In this document: positions 1-8,582 of the stretch, in pieces
How positions within the stretch are numbered: the stretch's first letter is position 1
Layout: each line of letters starts with the position of its first letter
DNA from: Ignavibacteriota bacterium
GTDB lineage: Bacteria > Bacteroidota > Ignavibacteria > Palsa-1295
DNA length: 64,000 bases
Assembly (NCBI GenBank): GCA_003151825.1
Contig: PLYO01000029.1
Location: 1-64,000 of the forward strand
Reading direction: 5' to 3'
The notes under the pieces: model-generated
The model's database searches: none
The model's input: only the letters and a program-made list of their open reading frames with translations
Told to the model about the DNA's origin: nothing
Made by a program: the position numbers and the translations under genes

Positions 1-526
1 AAGTGGAATCGAACTCGTCGCTGAACACCGCAGTATCGAACTTCGGCGCGATATAGGCATGGAAAAAACATCCCGGCTTCGCATGGAATCCACTTTTGAG
101 TTTTATCAGGTGCGTGGCGCGGAAATCGACATCCTCGCCCTTGCTGATAATGACGGAATCTCCAGGTAACCCACCTGCAGTGATAGTATCGCCTTGAAAC
201 AGCCGCTGCCATACGGCGAACTGCCCGAGCGGAGTTCCATGAGGTTGCCAGTTCGAGAGAACGGTGTCATGCAGCTCCCCGAACGTATGCACCATGGGCT
301 GGTAGCCCCCGCCAATGCCATCAGGACTGAGCAGCATCGCAGACTCATTACAAAGCTGACCGCGCCAAATCGACGGATCAGGCGGCGCGAATGGGTTGTA
401 ATACACATCCGTGTAGTGCAGTTCGATGTTACACTTCTGCTGAATGATGTAGGGATTGATCGAGTCCTGACCTTTTGAGATCAAAGGCCAGAATGCGATG
501 AGGCTGAGTAAAAGTGTTCGTCTCAT
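1..526 (-). CDS. Secreted protein of unknown function, C-terminus beyond the left edge
   Basis: The frame is open from an ATG at 524-526 to the window edge, so only about 175 N-terminal residues are visible; the ORF track misses it because it has no stop here. The start is preceded by a strong AGAGGAGG ribosome site. Residues 1-20 (MRRTLLLSLIAFWPLISKGQ) form a signal peptide. Near the edge the segment KLKSGFHAKPGCFFHAYI resembles a short glycine/alanine motif I recall from Bacteroidota secreted proteins, often near T9SS sorting regions. No enzyme domain is recognisable, so the function is unknown; a cell-surface or secreted role is inferred. Confidence 0.75.
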   Translation of the reverse strand, partial: MRRTLLLSLIAFWPLISKGQDSINPYIIQQKCNIELHYTDVYYNPFAPPDPSIWRGQLCNESAMLLSPDGIGGGYQPMVHTFGELHDTVLSNWQPHGTPLGQFAVWQRLFQGDTITAGGLPGDSVIISKGEDVDFRATHLIKLKSGFHAKPGCFFHAYIAPKFDTAVFSDEFDST

Positions 527-623
527 AATAATCCTCCTCTTAAGAATGAATGAACGTTAATTAGAACCTCGGAAATGGTGGAAAGGTACACGTCCCAGAA
601 AGATTTTTTCCTGAGACCGGGTA

Positions 624-631
624 CAAAGATA
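624..631 (-). promoter_or_regulatory. Bacteroidota-type -7 promoter element (TATCTTTG)
   Basis: On the minus strand this reads TATCTTTG, matching TAnnTTTG. It lies about 100 bp upstream of the secreted protein that starts at 526. No clear TTG element was found at the expected -33 spacing. Confidence 0.4.
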
Positions 632-699
632 CGACATTTTGGGGCGGCTATCTGCATTGCAGATAGCCTAACGTTATTCTTGTGGACTAAATTCGCTTC

Positions 700-918
700 T
701 TGTCAATTCACAAAATCCTCGGCGCTAATATCAAAAAAGAGCGATTGAAAAAAGGGCTTACTCAGGAGGCCCTTGCAGCTAAGGCTTCTTTTTCATCAAA
801 TTATATAGCATGTGTTGAGCGAGCCGAAGAGAAACTTACCCTTGATGGTTTGGTGCTTGTGGCCAAAGCCCTCGGCGTGAAGCCGAGCCAATTGCTTGAG
901 TCAGCGCCGCGAACATGA
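700..918 (+). CDS. Small XRE-family HTH regulator
   Basis: This 72-residue protein is essentially one Cro/C1-type helix-turn-helix: LGANIKKERLKKGLTQEALA is helix 1-2, followed by the recognition region ASFSSNYIACVERAEEKL and a C-terminal helix ending VKPSQLLE. Such single-domain proteins bind DNA as dimers and are common as autoregulators or orphan antitoxins. The start is TTG at 700, since no in-frame ATG gives a complete domain. It stands alone between the divergent secreted-protein gene and the convergent mazG. Its targets cannot be read from the sequence. Confidence 0.8.
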   Translation: MSIHKILGANIKKERLKKGLTQEALAAKASFSSNYIACVERAEEKLTLDGLVLVAKALGVKPSQLLESAPRT

Positions 919-1044
919 ATAATTATTCATAAAAAATATTCGGTTTAGTTCCAAAAGTAAGAAGTTGTCTTTTAGAAACTGCCAAAATTCGCTCAATTGC
1001 GATAGCTGCCTCAGGGACATGCTTTTCTTTAGATCGAATTTTCA

Positions 1045-1977
1045 CTATTTTTTGTGCCGTTTTTGCTCTGTTTTGGGCATTTTTTTAACCCGGTTCCAGA
1101 TGGCATCGAGTTCATCGAGCGTGAAATCGGAGAATGGGCGTCCGGATGCTTCTACTTCTGCCTCGATTCCTCGAAACCGGCGGGAGAATTTTTCAGCCGC
1201 TGCTCTGAGCGCGCCCTCGGCGTCGATTCCTTCGTGGCGGGCGAGGTTAACCAAGGAGAATAGGAGATCGCCAAATTCATCAATCCGGGCTACCTCTCCC
1301 CTAACCCCTCCCCTTGGTAATGGGAGGAGAACAACACCCCTCTCATCCTTGCCAAGATGAGGGTCAGCTATACCCCTCTCCTTGCCAAGGAGAGGGGCAG
1401 GTGGAGAGGTCCCGATACTTGTTTCCTCCAGCTCCAAAATCTCCTCGCGTATCTTTTTCCAGACACCTTCGGAGTTTGGCCAGTCGAAGCCAACTTTTGC
1501 GGCGCGCTCCTGGATTCTGGTGGCGCGCTGGAGGGCCGGCAGCGAGGCCGGAACTCCGTCCAAAATGCTATTTCTGCCTTTTTCACGCCGTTTTAGCTGT
1601 TCCCAGTTGCGGCTGACATGCTCTGCGTCCTCGACTTTTACATCGGAAAAGACGTGCGGATGGCGATAAATGAGCTTCTCGCATTCGGCCTGAATGACAT
1701 CTTCGAGGGTAAAATAGCCCTCTTCCGTGGCCAGATCGGAATGGAATAGGATGTGTAGCAACAGATCACCGAGTTCTTTTTTTAGTTCAGTGTAGTCTCC
1801 TGTATCTATGCCTTGGTCGATGGCTTCTACGGTTTCGTAGGCTTCTTCGATCAGCATGGGCTGGAGTGAAGCGTGGGTCTGTTCGCGGTCCCACGGGCAT
1901 TCCCGGCGCAGGCGGCGAACGATGCCGATGAACTCGTCGAGCGATCTATGTGGCGCGTTTTGCAGGGAATCGGTCAT
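1045..1977 (-). CDS. mazG: MazG family nucleoside triphosphate pyrophosphohydrolase with an in-frame repeat insertion
   Basis: MazG hydrolyses NTPs to NMP and pyrophosphate, acting in house-cleaning and stringent-response control. The N-terminal MazG domain (about residues 12-110) has CPWDREQTHASLQPMLIEEAYE and the acidic helix ELKKELGDLLLHI. The second domain starts near VGFDWPN and continues in DEFGDLLFSLVNLARH. Between EEILELEE and RIDEFGD, about residues 186-230, lie roughly 45 extra residues (SPPAPLLGKERG, LPLPRGGVRGEV) that are the translation of a palindromic repeat. The total of 310 residues exceeds the usual 260-270 by about this amount. The reading frame stays open through the insert. 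Confidence 0.93.
   Translation of the reverse strand: MTDSLQNAPHRSLDEFIGIVRRLRRECPWDREQTHASLQPMLIEEAYETVEAIDQGIDTGDYTELKKELGDLLLHILFHSDLATEEGYFTLEDVIQAECEKLIYRHPHVFSDVKVEDAEHVSRNWEQLKRREKGRNSILDGVPASLPALQRATRIQERAAKVGFDWPNSEGVWKKIREEILELEETSIGTSPPAPLLGKERGIADPHLGKDERGVVLLPLPRGGVRGEVARIDEFGDLLFSLVNLARHEGIDAEGALRAAAEKFSRRFRGIEAEVEASGRPFSDFTLDELDAIWNRVKKMPKTEQKRHKK
1289..1411. repeat. Palindromic repeat cluster read in frame inside mazG
   Basis: Three adjoining imperfect hairpins built on CCCCTCTCCTTGCCAAGGAG-type units lie here, bounded by CTACCTCTCCCCTAACCCC on one side and CAGGTGGAGAGGT on the other. The same unit occurs as an intergenic pair at 17117-17210, in degenerate form inside the GH57 gene near 21561, and partly at 12021-12062. 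Confidence 0.85.
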
Positions 1978-2080
1978 AAGATTCCACCGAACAGCGCCGG
2001 AGCGTAACGAGTGTCAGAAGCGAACGGAACATCAAAGGACTTTTGAAAATAGAGTGTAACAGGCTTGGGGCCGGAGCTTT

Positions 2081-2102
2081 CGTGGATGATCGGTCATCCA
2101 CG
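2081..2102. repeat. Dispersed palindrome with TGATCGGTCA core
   Basis: The sequence is a perfect 9-bp-arm hairpin (CGTGGATGA, loop TCGG, TCATCCACG). It sits in the spacer between the divergent mazG and membrane-protein genes. Related palindromes with the same TGA-TCGS-TCA centre occur at 11231-11248, 18781-18802 (inverted loop), 16411-16447 and 33927-33959. Confidence 0.65.
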
Positions 2103-2198
2103 CTCCCCTCATGCATCCTCTTATTATAAGCAATATTCGTAGATCGTAAATAAGAGCATACCACGCATCACAAACGAATCGAGAGAAAGCAACAACAC

Positions 2199-3224
2199 AT
2201 GGCAACTCCAGAAGCAGCGACTCCCTTACGGCCCGCGCGCATGAGCGATCAACGAGTGGGCGATCATCCGAAAGCGGCGCCGAAGACACCCGTCAGCCGG
2301 AAAACCCGAAAGCCGAGCATGACGCCCGTCTTTTTGATTATGATCGTCGGCGCGATCTTTGTCCATCTCTTATTTTGCCTTGCGCTTGACAATTTAGGCG
2401 ATAAGGTGCTATGGCATCCCTTCGGCATCATGGCCGACGCATGGTTTGGCGATGCTCAATTTATCATCAATCCGATACTCGCCTTTATCCCGTTCGACGT
2501 GCTCTTCGGCTTTGCCGTTGCGGTCGTCGTCGGTTTCATCATCCGTCTGCCCTTCTTCCGCGATCGCGTCTATCACACGGTGGCCGATCTGAAGAAGCGT
2601 TTGGCGCTTCAGCTTTCGGCGTCGGCGGATGAAATCGAGTCGATCCTTCGAAACGATCCCGAGAGCAATGCGCGTCTTTTGGCCCGGCACGAGGACATCC
2701 ATTTGGACAGCGTCCACGCGGAAATCAATGCCATCAATTCGGCACAGGCGTACCTGACGGGCAAAGGCTCCTGGTTGAGCGGCGCGGCGATCTACATGCG
2801 CTTCCACTTTACGGAGGAATATTCGAATACCGTGACGGGTATGGCGTATGGCGGCGCGGCCTTCCTGATTTTCGTCGTCGGTATTCGCGGTCTGAAATTC
2901 ATTTCCGCGAACAGGCCTTCGTTCGTGCTTTTTGCGCTCGGCATCGAGTTTACGATGCTCGTGCTGCTCGCAACGACGATGGTCTATACCGTCGAGGAAG
3001 AGCGCACCGATCTCCTCTTGAAGCAGATGGTCGATGCCGTCAGGGGTGGCAAGAAGCACAAGACACCTGAACTGGAAACAGTAGAGCCGGCGCTCCAGCT
3101 TACCCGAGGCGATTACGAGCGGATGGTTCGCGAGCAGATGGACAAGAAGATCATGTCCGTCATGGCCGATAAAGATGACGATGCGCTCCGCCGCATCGCG
3201 CTTGACCTTGTGACGAAAGGATAA
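2199..3224 (+). CDS. Hypothetical multi-pass membrane protein
   Basis: The 341-residue product is not recognised. After a basic, proline-rich N-terminus (residues 1-40) come about four hydrophobic segments: VFLIMIVGAIFVHLLFCLAL, INPILAFIPFDVLFGFAVAV, a segment around AYGGAAFLIFVVGIRGLKF, and FVLFALGIEFTMLVLLATT. Between the second and third lies a charged helical stretch (about residues 130-195), and the C-terminus is a charged cytoplasmic-type tail. It is monocistronic, followed by a repeat and a good terminator. A membrane location is clear; its role is unknown. Confidence 0.75.
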   Translation: MATPEAATPLRPARMSDQRVGDHPKAAPKTPVSRKTRKPSMTPVFLIMIVGAIFVHLLFCLALDNLGDKVLWHPFGIMADAWFGDAQFIINPILAFIPFDVLFGFAVAVVVGFIIRLPFFRDRVYHTVADLKKRLALQLSASADEIESILRNDPESNARLLARHEDIHLDSVHAEINAINSAQAYLTGKGSWLSGAAIYMRFHFTEEYSNTVTGMAYGGAAFLIFVVGIRGLKFISANRPSFVLFALGIEFTMLVLLATTMVYTVEEERTDLLLKQMVDAVRGGKKHKTPELETVEPALQLTRGDYERMVREQMDKKIMSVMADKDDDALRRIALDLVTKG

Positions 3225-3237
3225 TATTCATTCGATT

Positions 3238-3287
3238 CCCTCTCCCTCGGGGAGAGGGAGCATCGTCGACGATGCGGGGTGAGGGAT
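3238..3287. repeat. REP-like element after the membrane-protein gene
   Basis: The element contains CCCTCTCCCTCGGGGAGAGG, then the 16-bp perfect palindrome GCATCGTCGACGATGC (3260-3275), then GGGGTGAGGGA. The same 16-bp palindrome recurs at 3509-3524. It begins about 14 bp after the stop codon. Confidence 0.6.
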
Positions 3288-3294
3288 AATTTCG

Positions 3295-3330
3295 AAAGAG
3301 CCGCGAACGAATGTTTGCGGCTCTTTTATT
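3295..3330 (+). terminator. Rho-independent terminator for the 2199-3224 gene
   Basis: The stem AAAGAGCCGC / GCGGCTCTTT (3295-3304 and 3317-3326) has a 12-nt loop and is followed by TTATTTTTTAT. Confidence 0.8.
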
Positions 3331-3384
3331 TTTTATACGTTGAAATCTTTGCGAAACTCTCGTGATGGTCATTCCCCCGAAAAG

Positions 3385-3467
3385 GTGATTCATCGATGCG
3401 GCGTGGAAGATCATGCAGAGGTTTTTCGTCGTGAAGACTTCGGGTCACGCTCTCATAACGGCGAAGA
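3385..3467 (-). repeat. Inverted copy of the dispersed element that forms the dedA 5' end
   Basis: Read on the minus strand, this stretch (CTTCGCCGTTATGAGAGCGT ... CTGCATGATCTTCCACGCCG ... GATGAATCAC) matches 16324-16406 with scattered differences. The copy at 16324 provides the start codon and first residues of the dedA frame, so this intergenic copy shows that the sequence is a mobile or duplicated element. Confidence 0.65.
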
Positions 3468-3526
3468 AGCAAGTTGCGTTTAGGGCTTCTCGTCCGACAA
3501 CGCCGGACGCATCGTCGACGATGCTT

Positions 3527-3653
3527 GGCGTGGCCCGTTTGTAGAAATCATTCCCATTGTAATGGCTCTAAGCTCCATAGGAACGGCCAGTAGATCGCTC
3601 CTGACGGAGCTTAGAGCGGCAATGGACAATGGTTTCTACAAACGGGCCGCGCC
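3527..3653. repeat. MITE-like 127-bp hairpin element
   Basis: Terminal arms of 21 bp (left beginning GGCGTGGCCCGTTTGTAGAA, right ending CTACAAACGGGCCGCGCC) are inverted with one mismatch. Inside them the complementarity continues through CATTGTAATGGCTCTAAGCTCC and GGAGCTTAGAGCGGCAATG. No ORF is present. The gap 3225-3759 otherwise holds only the repeats and terminators listed. Confidence 0.6.
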
Positions 3654-3679
3654 TAACGGCGCTATCGGGAAAACAGGAT

Positions 3680-3707
3680 AAAAAAAACCGGGGCTTTGCA
3701 GCCCCGG
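3680..3707 (-). terminator. Terminator for the Omp28-like gene
   Basis: On the minus strand CCGGGGCT-GCAA-AGCCCCGG is followed by a run of eight T residues. It lies about 50 bp beyond the stop of the gene ending at 3760. Confidence 0.8.
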
Positions 3708-3759
3708 CCATTCTTTTCATAAGGTAATTATGGGGAACCATCACTGGTCCACCAGCGAA

Positions 3760-6069
3760 TCATTGCTGATTCACCACTCGTACTTCGCTCATGCCCTTCG
3801 AGGAATGCGCGACGATGACATACGTCCCATCCGCGAGCTTGCTTCCATCGAACGAAGCGATGTAGCTGTTATCGCCCGCGTTATGCGTGGGGAGCAACGC
3901 GCATTCGCGGCCAAGAAGATCGTACGCCGCAAGCGTGACATTTTCTTCGCCCTGCGAAGCGACATAATTGATTTGCGTCACGCCGTGGAATGGGTTCGGC
4001 GAAGCGGTGATGCCGGCTGCAGGCAGTGCGGGAGATGGATTCACAGCAGAGGGAGGACCTGCAAGCAGCCAGTTGATGGAGTTCTTAGCAATGGTGTTAG
4101 CTAAGGCTGTTTCCGTAATTTCCTTAAGACCAAAGCCAAGATAGACTAAACGACCGTTTTTGGATGAATCAATATAGGTTGATCCAATAACGTTTTTCGT
4201 CTTGCTATCGCTGTAAAACGAGGCGGTTGAAGCGGAGTCGATGCTATAGACACAGGAGAAATATCCTCCGCCATCCGTCGCGGAGATATTATTTCCGACT
4301 GGATCTTTCGTAACGCCTTTAATCGAGAAAGAAAGATCCGCGCCTGTGTTTGAATTGAAACGCTCGGTCGTAGCGGTAAAATTCAAACCAATTTGCGCGT
4401 AGAAATTTTGAACGTCTTGCGTTTCGGTATTTGCGGCAAACTGTGCAAAATAGGCATTGGATTGATCGAATGCATATCCGAGAGCATAATCCGAACTAAT
4501 AAACACCTTATTACCGGCAGCTAACGCAGCAACGACATCCGGCAATATCGTGGGATTCGTTAAAGTTGGATCCCCTCCGTTATCGAGGAGCATGATATTA
4601 TCGAATATACTAATGGGGTAAGACTCCGGTGGATACGCTGCCACGGAAGCATCGGAAAGTGGAACCGTTGCTGAGTAAGTTTTCAACGAATCGGGAATCG
4701 CCGAGATAAGAGCCGGTTCAGCAGAAGCCAATACCACGGACCCCGGATCATAGAATATGGGGCAGCGTGTGTTAGCCGAAAGCATATATTGTGTCGTGCT
4801 CGTGGGAGCCACGATGTAACCATCCTTAACCGGAGTGGCGATTACGTTGATGCTCGCAAATGCCGATTGCACTGGCGCCGTAATATTCACGGTGGCATTA
4901 ACCGTCGCACCGGCTGCTACCGTGGCCAATTTGGGTGTCATTGTTGCGAACCAGCCCTGTGGAAGCGCGGAAGTGTCAGCCGCAAGACTCAGTGTTACAG
5001 GTTGCAGACCGTTATTCGTGATAAGAATGGTTTCAGGCGTGGTGCCATTACTCGTTGCCGTATCATACTGATTCTGAGGCGTCAGCGAGATATTGGTAAT
5101 GAAATATTTTGGAGCCGGGCCGATAAGAGGAACTTCATCTGCATCCAGCGCAGCATTACCCGAAGCATCGGTGGCACTATATTTATTAACTAATCCGATT
5201 AAGTGCACGTGGTTCGTATCCTGAATATTCGATGGCAATGTAAAAGTAAACGTCGTCGAATACGTTCCACCCTTCGAGACGCTCGAAGGGATAATTCCAG
5301 CCTGACCGTAAATGCCACCTGCGGCTTCACGAAAGACATGCATGTGCTGCCAACCGGCAATCGATGGTGCGTAGTTATACATCGGGTTATTGGGAACACT
5401 CGGTCCTACGGAACCTGTTTTGGAGTAATAATTATGTTGATCCCATCCCGAACCGGAACCGGTCACACTGTCTTCGGTGACCATCAGGTTCAAACGTAAG
5501 TCGCCCGACTCGGCCGCAGCGAACGTCACCGAGACGCGAGCGCTCACTTGCTGCGTAGTGTTATCGAAAGAAATATTATCGACGGTGACCGTCGCTTCCA
5601 CCGGTTGCGCAAGAAGGCCGGCCACGATACCATCGGTGCCACCTAATCCAAATTGGGCAGCAACCCCCGTTGCCCAAGCAGAAGGATCGATATTCCAAGT
5701 GGTCGATCCGGGCGAAATGCTTCGCGCTGTCCATCCATCGGGAAATCCTTGAAGAGCTTCGGCGGCAGGAAAACCGATGTCAGAAACCAGAGAATCCCCC
5801 TGAGGAATATCCATCATATCGTTGACGGAACTTCCCTGGTCGCTATGAATCGATACGACCGTAACCTGACCAGGGAACGTTGCGTAAAGATTATTTATAG
5901 CATAAGCTCCGCGTACGCAGAAGCCACACCACGCGCCTGTGAACTCCTCCAGATAGACGCGCCGGTTTTGCGCCTGAGCCGTGCTCGGCGCGCTGGGAAG
6001 GATTGCGGCTACCGCCATGAGCAGCGAAAGCGCGAGAAGTGAAGTCGATTTTTTGAACCTGTTGATCAT
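3760..6069 (-). CDS. Omp28-like secreted protein with thioredoxin-type CGFC motif and T9SS sorting domain
   Basis: The product has 769 residues. A signal peptide occupies about residues 1-34. The mature N-terminus NRRVYLEEFTGAWCGFCVRG carries a thioredoxin-like CxxC (Cys48, Cys51), as in Omp28-related proteins of Bacteroidota. The region to about residue 320 fits that fold, followed by an Ig-like beta-rich segment (about 330-420), a Ser/Thr-rich region, and a C-terminal sorting domain starting near ITASPNPFHG and ending in GTYVIVAHSSKGMSEVRVV. It should be exported by Sec, moved across the outer membrane by the T9SS and surface-attached. A redox role is possible but inferred only from CGFC. 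It is monocistronic, with promoter element and terminator. Confidence 0.85.
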   Translation of the reverse strand: MINRFKKSTSLLALSLLMAVAAILPSAPSTAQAQNRRVYLEEFTGAWCGFCVRGAYAINNLYATFPGQVTVVSIHSDQGSSVNDMMDIPQGDSLVSDIGFPAAEALQGFPDGWTARSISPGSTTWNIDPSAWATGVAAQFGLGGTDGIVAGLLAQPVEATVTVDNISFDNTTQQVSARVSVTFAAAESGDLRLNLMVTEDSVTGSGSGWDQHNYYSKTGSVGPSVPNNPMYNYAPSIAGWQHMHVFREAAGGIYGQAGIIPSSVSKGGTYSTTFTFTLPSNIQDTNHVHLIGLVNKYSATDASGNAALDADEVPLIGPAPKYFITNISLTPQNQYDTATSNGTTPETILITNNGLQPVTLSLAADTSALPQGWFATMTPKLATVAAGATVNATVNITAPVQSAFASINVIATPVKDGYIVAPTSTTQYMLSANTRCPIFYDPGSVVLASAEPALISAIPDSLKTYSATVPLSDASVAAYPPESYPISIFDNIMLLDNGGDPTLTNPTILPDVVAALAAGNKVFISSDYALGYAFDQSNAYFAQFAANTETQDVQNFYAQIGLNFTATTERFNSNTGADLSFSIKGVTKDPVGNNISATDGGGYFSCVYSIDSASTASFYSDSKTKNVIGSTYIDSSKNGRLVYLGFGLKEITETALANTIAKNSINWLLAGPPSAVNPSPALPAAGITASPNPFHGVTQINYVASQGEENVTLAAYDLLGRECALLPTHNAGDNSYIASFDGSKLADGTYVIVAHSSKGMSEVRVVNQQ

Positions 6070-6176
6070 AACAATGTCTCCGAAATTGGTTAGGAATTCC
6101 TATTGAAAAAAGCTCAGAAATGCCTGAAAAAACCCCACTTTGATGCGAAAGCTCATTCCGGGCATTTTTAAGACTA

Positions 6177-6184
6177 CAAATATA
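6177..6184 (-). promoter_or_regulatory. Bacteroidota-type -7 element (TATATTTG)
   Basis: Minus-strand TATATTTG matches TAnnTTTG exactly and lies about 108 bp upstream of the Omp28-like start codon. The context CGTATATTTGTA is nearly the same as that upstream of the T9SS cargo at 53428. Confidence 0.5.
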
Positions 6185-6268
6185 CGAAGATTTTGGCCGT
6201 GGCCAGTGAAATCCGTTTTTTAAGACACACAATCATGCCTCAAAGTTTCACCGCGTCCACGGAGCAAA

Positions 6269-7618
6269 TCACACCGCATCCGATTGCGAGGCGAAATTAA
6301 ACCCACTGACGTAGAGCGTGGGCACGTACATCGGCATGCCGTCCCAGCCATCGCGTGGCGCGGTGATGGCGGGCTGGGAAAAGTCTATCACATTTTGCAG
6401 CATGGTGAGCGGGGATTCATTCCAACGGAAGTTTTTCACGCCATAGAGAATTTTTCCATTCTCGACCCAAAAGAGTCCGTCGCGTGTAAGGCCGGTCTTG
6501 AGCAAGGTCGGGTCGTCCAAATCGCGGATATACCAAAAGCTCGTGACGAGCAAACCTTCCTTTATATTCGAGAGAAAATCCTCGGGCAGCATGGTGCCGC
6601 CATCCATGATGAGATTCGTCGGGCCGGGCATCGGCGGATTGCCGGTCTTGCTCGCCCAATACCGTCCGCGCGTGAAATTGGCGAGCTTGCCGGAATTGAC
6701 CCAGTCCGTTGGCCGGACGGCCAGCCCGCTATCGCCATAAATGCCGGATGGGACGAGCGGGTGCGAGGGATCGCTATAGATATGGACTTTGTCGCTCACG
6801 ATCTCCTCGCCAAGCGCCGTTTTTCCGCTGGGGCGTGAAAAGGCGCTGCGGCCTTCTTCGGCGTCGCGCGCATCGAGCGACCAGATGAACTGCTGAAGCA
6901 AATCGGCTGCGGCACTGGGTTCAAGAACCACTTTATACACGCCCTCATCCATGCTTTTTGGATCTTTCCATGCCAAGCATTTCTCGCTCGCGCGGAGAAT
7001 GGCAGACTGGGCGTCCAATCGCGCAATCGAATGCGATGCCCGCTTATTCCATCCGCTCGATTTGCCGTCGCTCGTTCGCATGGTGAGCGAGAACGTGGTG
7101 CGGGTATGCTCATCGGCTACGAACAGTCCTTTGGAATTTCGGTAGGCGTTGTGAGCGACTCCGGATTCGAGAAATCCCGCCGTCTGAAAATTATGCCCGA
7201 CAGCCTCTTTGATCGCGGCCTGCGCAATGTGCGCGTGCTGCTCGGACGCCCAATCGTTATCCGTGGAGCGGGAATCGTACGCCGAAGAACGCAGGTACGT
7301 TTGCTTTTCGGTGAGCGGCGGCATCAGTTCCTCATTCTCCGGCGCGAGCGATGCAATTTCTTCCGCTTTCGCTACGGCACGGGCGATGCCATCGTCCGAA
7401 ATATCGTTCGAATCGACAGAGCCGGCGCGCTTGCCGTTGGCCGCCGTGATCGTGTAAGAAGTGTTGCTGCTGGCGCCGCTTGTCGTCACCGTGTTCGCGG
7501 CAAAACGGAGATTGGCCGAGTGCGAGCTATCGACGGACACTTCGGCCCACTCGGATTTCGAATATCCGAGAATTTTTTTCGAAAGAGCTTCGAGTTGGTC
7601 GAGATCGAGAATGTTCAT
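6269..7618 (-). CDS. TldD/PmbA family protein, TldE-like (no HExxxH)
   Basis: TldD/TldE proteins form a peptidase that trims peptides such as microcin precursors. TldD carries the HExxxH zinc site, and TldE/PmbA is the partner without it. This 449-residue protein has the family layout: an N-terminal domain with AEVSVDSSHSANLRFAANTV, the glycine/asparagine-rich core (AHNAYRNSKGLFVADEHTRT), and a C-terminal region with PSGIYGDSGLAVRPTDWV and TNLIMDGG. No HExxxH is visible, so it is placed on the TldE/PmbA side. No tldD neighbour lies in the window. It is divergent from the ArsR gene across a 182-bp spacer. Confidence 0.85.
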   Translation of the reverse strand: MNILDLDQLEALSKKILGYSKSEWAEVSVDSSHSANLRFAANTVTTSGASSNTSYTITAANGKRAGSVDSNDISDDGIARAVAKAEEIASLAPENEELMPPLTEKQTYLRSSAYDSRSTDNDWASEQHAHIAQAAIKEAVGHNFQTAGFLESGVAHNAYRNSKGLFVADEHTRTTFSLTMRTSDGKSSGWNKRASHSIARLDAQSAILRASEKCLAWKDPKSMDEGVYKVVLEPSAAADLLQQFIWSLDARDAEEGRSAFSRPSGKTALGEEIVSDKVHIYSDPSHPLVPSGIYGDSGLAVRPTDWVNSGKLANFTRGRYWASKTGNPPMPGPTNLIMDGGTMLPEDFLSNIKEGLLVTSFWYIRDLDDPTLLKTGLTRDGLFWVENGKILYGVKNFRWNESPLTMLQNVIDFSQPAITAPRDGWDGMPMYVPTLYVSGFNFASQSDAV

Positions 7619-7800
7619 GGGTGAGTCCGGTAATTTCGTCCAAAAAGCAACATAGCTTAAAACACTTTAACCATTAATGGGGTCTAATTGTCTCATTTTG
7701 ATCCTCAAACAATAGCGTTTTTGTAACGATTTTCATAGAGGAAAAATAATTTTAAATAATATGCAACCTTTTAGTTGCATGTCCGGTTAAGCTAATTATC

Positions 7801-8130
7801 ATGGATGAAATATTCAAAGCGCTCGCCGATAACACCCGTCGTGAATTGCTGGATCGGCTTTTTGCGAAAGACGGGCAGACGCTCGGCGAGCTGTGCGAAT
7901 ATCTTTCCATGACGCGGCAGGCTGTCACGAAGCACCTGGTCATTTTGGAAGAGGCGAATCTTATCGTCATCCAATGGAAGGGACGTGAAAAACTTCATTA
8001 CCTCAATCCGGTGCCGATCCAGGAGATCTTCGAGCGCTGGGTTTCGAAGTATGAAACAAGCAGGCTGGCCGCGATCAGTAATCTCAAAAACGCACTCGAA
8101 AAACCAAACAACAAAAAAACATCATCATGA
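7801..8130 (+). CDS. ArsR/SmtB-type winged-helix regulator
   Basis: The 109-residue protein opens MDEIFKALADNTRRELLDRL, the hallmark N-terminus of ArsR-type regulators that are paired with SRPBCC proteins. The HTH is LGELCEYLSMTRQAVTKHLV, followed by the wing IVIQWKGREKLHYLNP. No metal-binding Cys motif is seen. It overlaps the next gene by ATGA, implying translational coupling and a common function. By family habit it represses its own operon in response to an unknown signal. Confidence 0.88.
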   Translation: MDEIFKALADNTRRELLDRLFAKDGQTLGELCEYLSMTRQAVTKHLVILEEANLIVIQWKGREKLHYLNPVPIQEIFERWVSKYETSRLAAISNLKNALEKPNNKKTSS

Positions 8131-8561
8131 AAACATTTACCTACAACACCTACATCAATACGACGGCGGAGAAACTCTGGAAAGCACTAACCTCCGCCGA
8201 ATTCACCCGTCAATACTGGAATGGCAAATCACTCCAAAGCGATTGGAAGGTCGGCTCCGACATCTCCCTTCTGACGACCAAAGGCGCCGTTAGCTGGTTC
8301 GGGAAGGTTTTGGCGTACGATCCGTACACATCACTTTCCTATACGTTCGATGTCTCCCTCATGCCGCCGCTCGCTACCGAGCCTGTCTCGCGTGTGACCT
8401 GCACACTGGCTCCTCTTGGCGATGCCATCATGCTTACGGTGCTTCACGAAGAGCTTTCGGACGCGGTAGAACAGGGTATTAGTACTGGCTGGCCACGCAT
8501 TATCTCTAGCGTCAAGAGCTTCCTCGAATCGGGAAAGCCACTGGCTGCGACTAACTTTTAA
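8127..8561 (+). CDS. SRPBCC (AHSA1-like) protein
   Basis: The 144-residue protein begins KTFTYNTYINTTAEKLWKAL and contains FTRQYWNG and DWKVGSDISL. These match AHSA1/START-like SRPBCC folds, which form a hydrophobic ligand cavity. Members fused or coupled to ArsR regulators are common; their ligands are mostly unknown. The start codon overlaps the stop of the regulator. The C-terminal WPRIISSVKSFLESG forms the expected long helix. Confidence 0.85.
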   Translation: MKTFTYNTYINTTAEKLWKALTSAEFTRQYWNGKSLQSDWKVGSDISLLTTKGAVSWFGKVLAYDPYTSLSYTFDVSLMPPLATEPVSRVTCTLAPLGDAIMLTVLHEELSDAVEQGISTGWPRIISSVKSFLESGKPLAATNF

Positions 8562-8582
8562 GCGGGGAATCCTTTATTTCCG

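Noticed and set aside
1-30. GGAATCGAACTCG as the T-arm of a tRNA at the left edge
   Set aside because: It lies in an open coding frame and no other tRNA arm is present.
2409-3059. 216-residue minus-strand ORF
   Set aside because: It is a shadow of the membrane-protein gene, rich in Arg/His/Asp with no domain.
7031-7624. 197-residue plus-strand ORF opposite the TldE-like gene
   Set aside because: It has the Arg-rich shadow composition and no family features.
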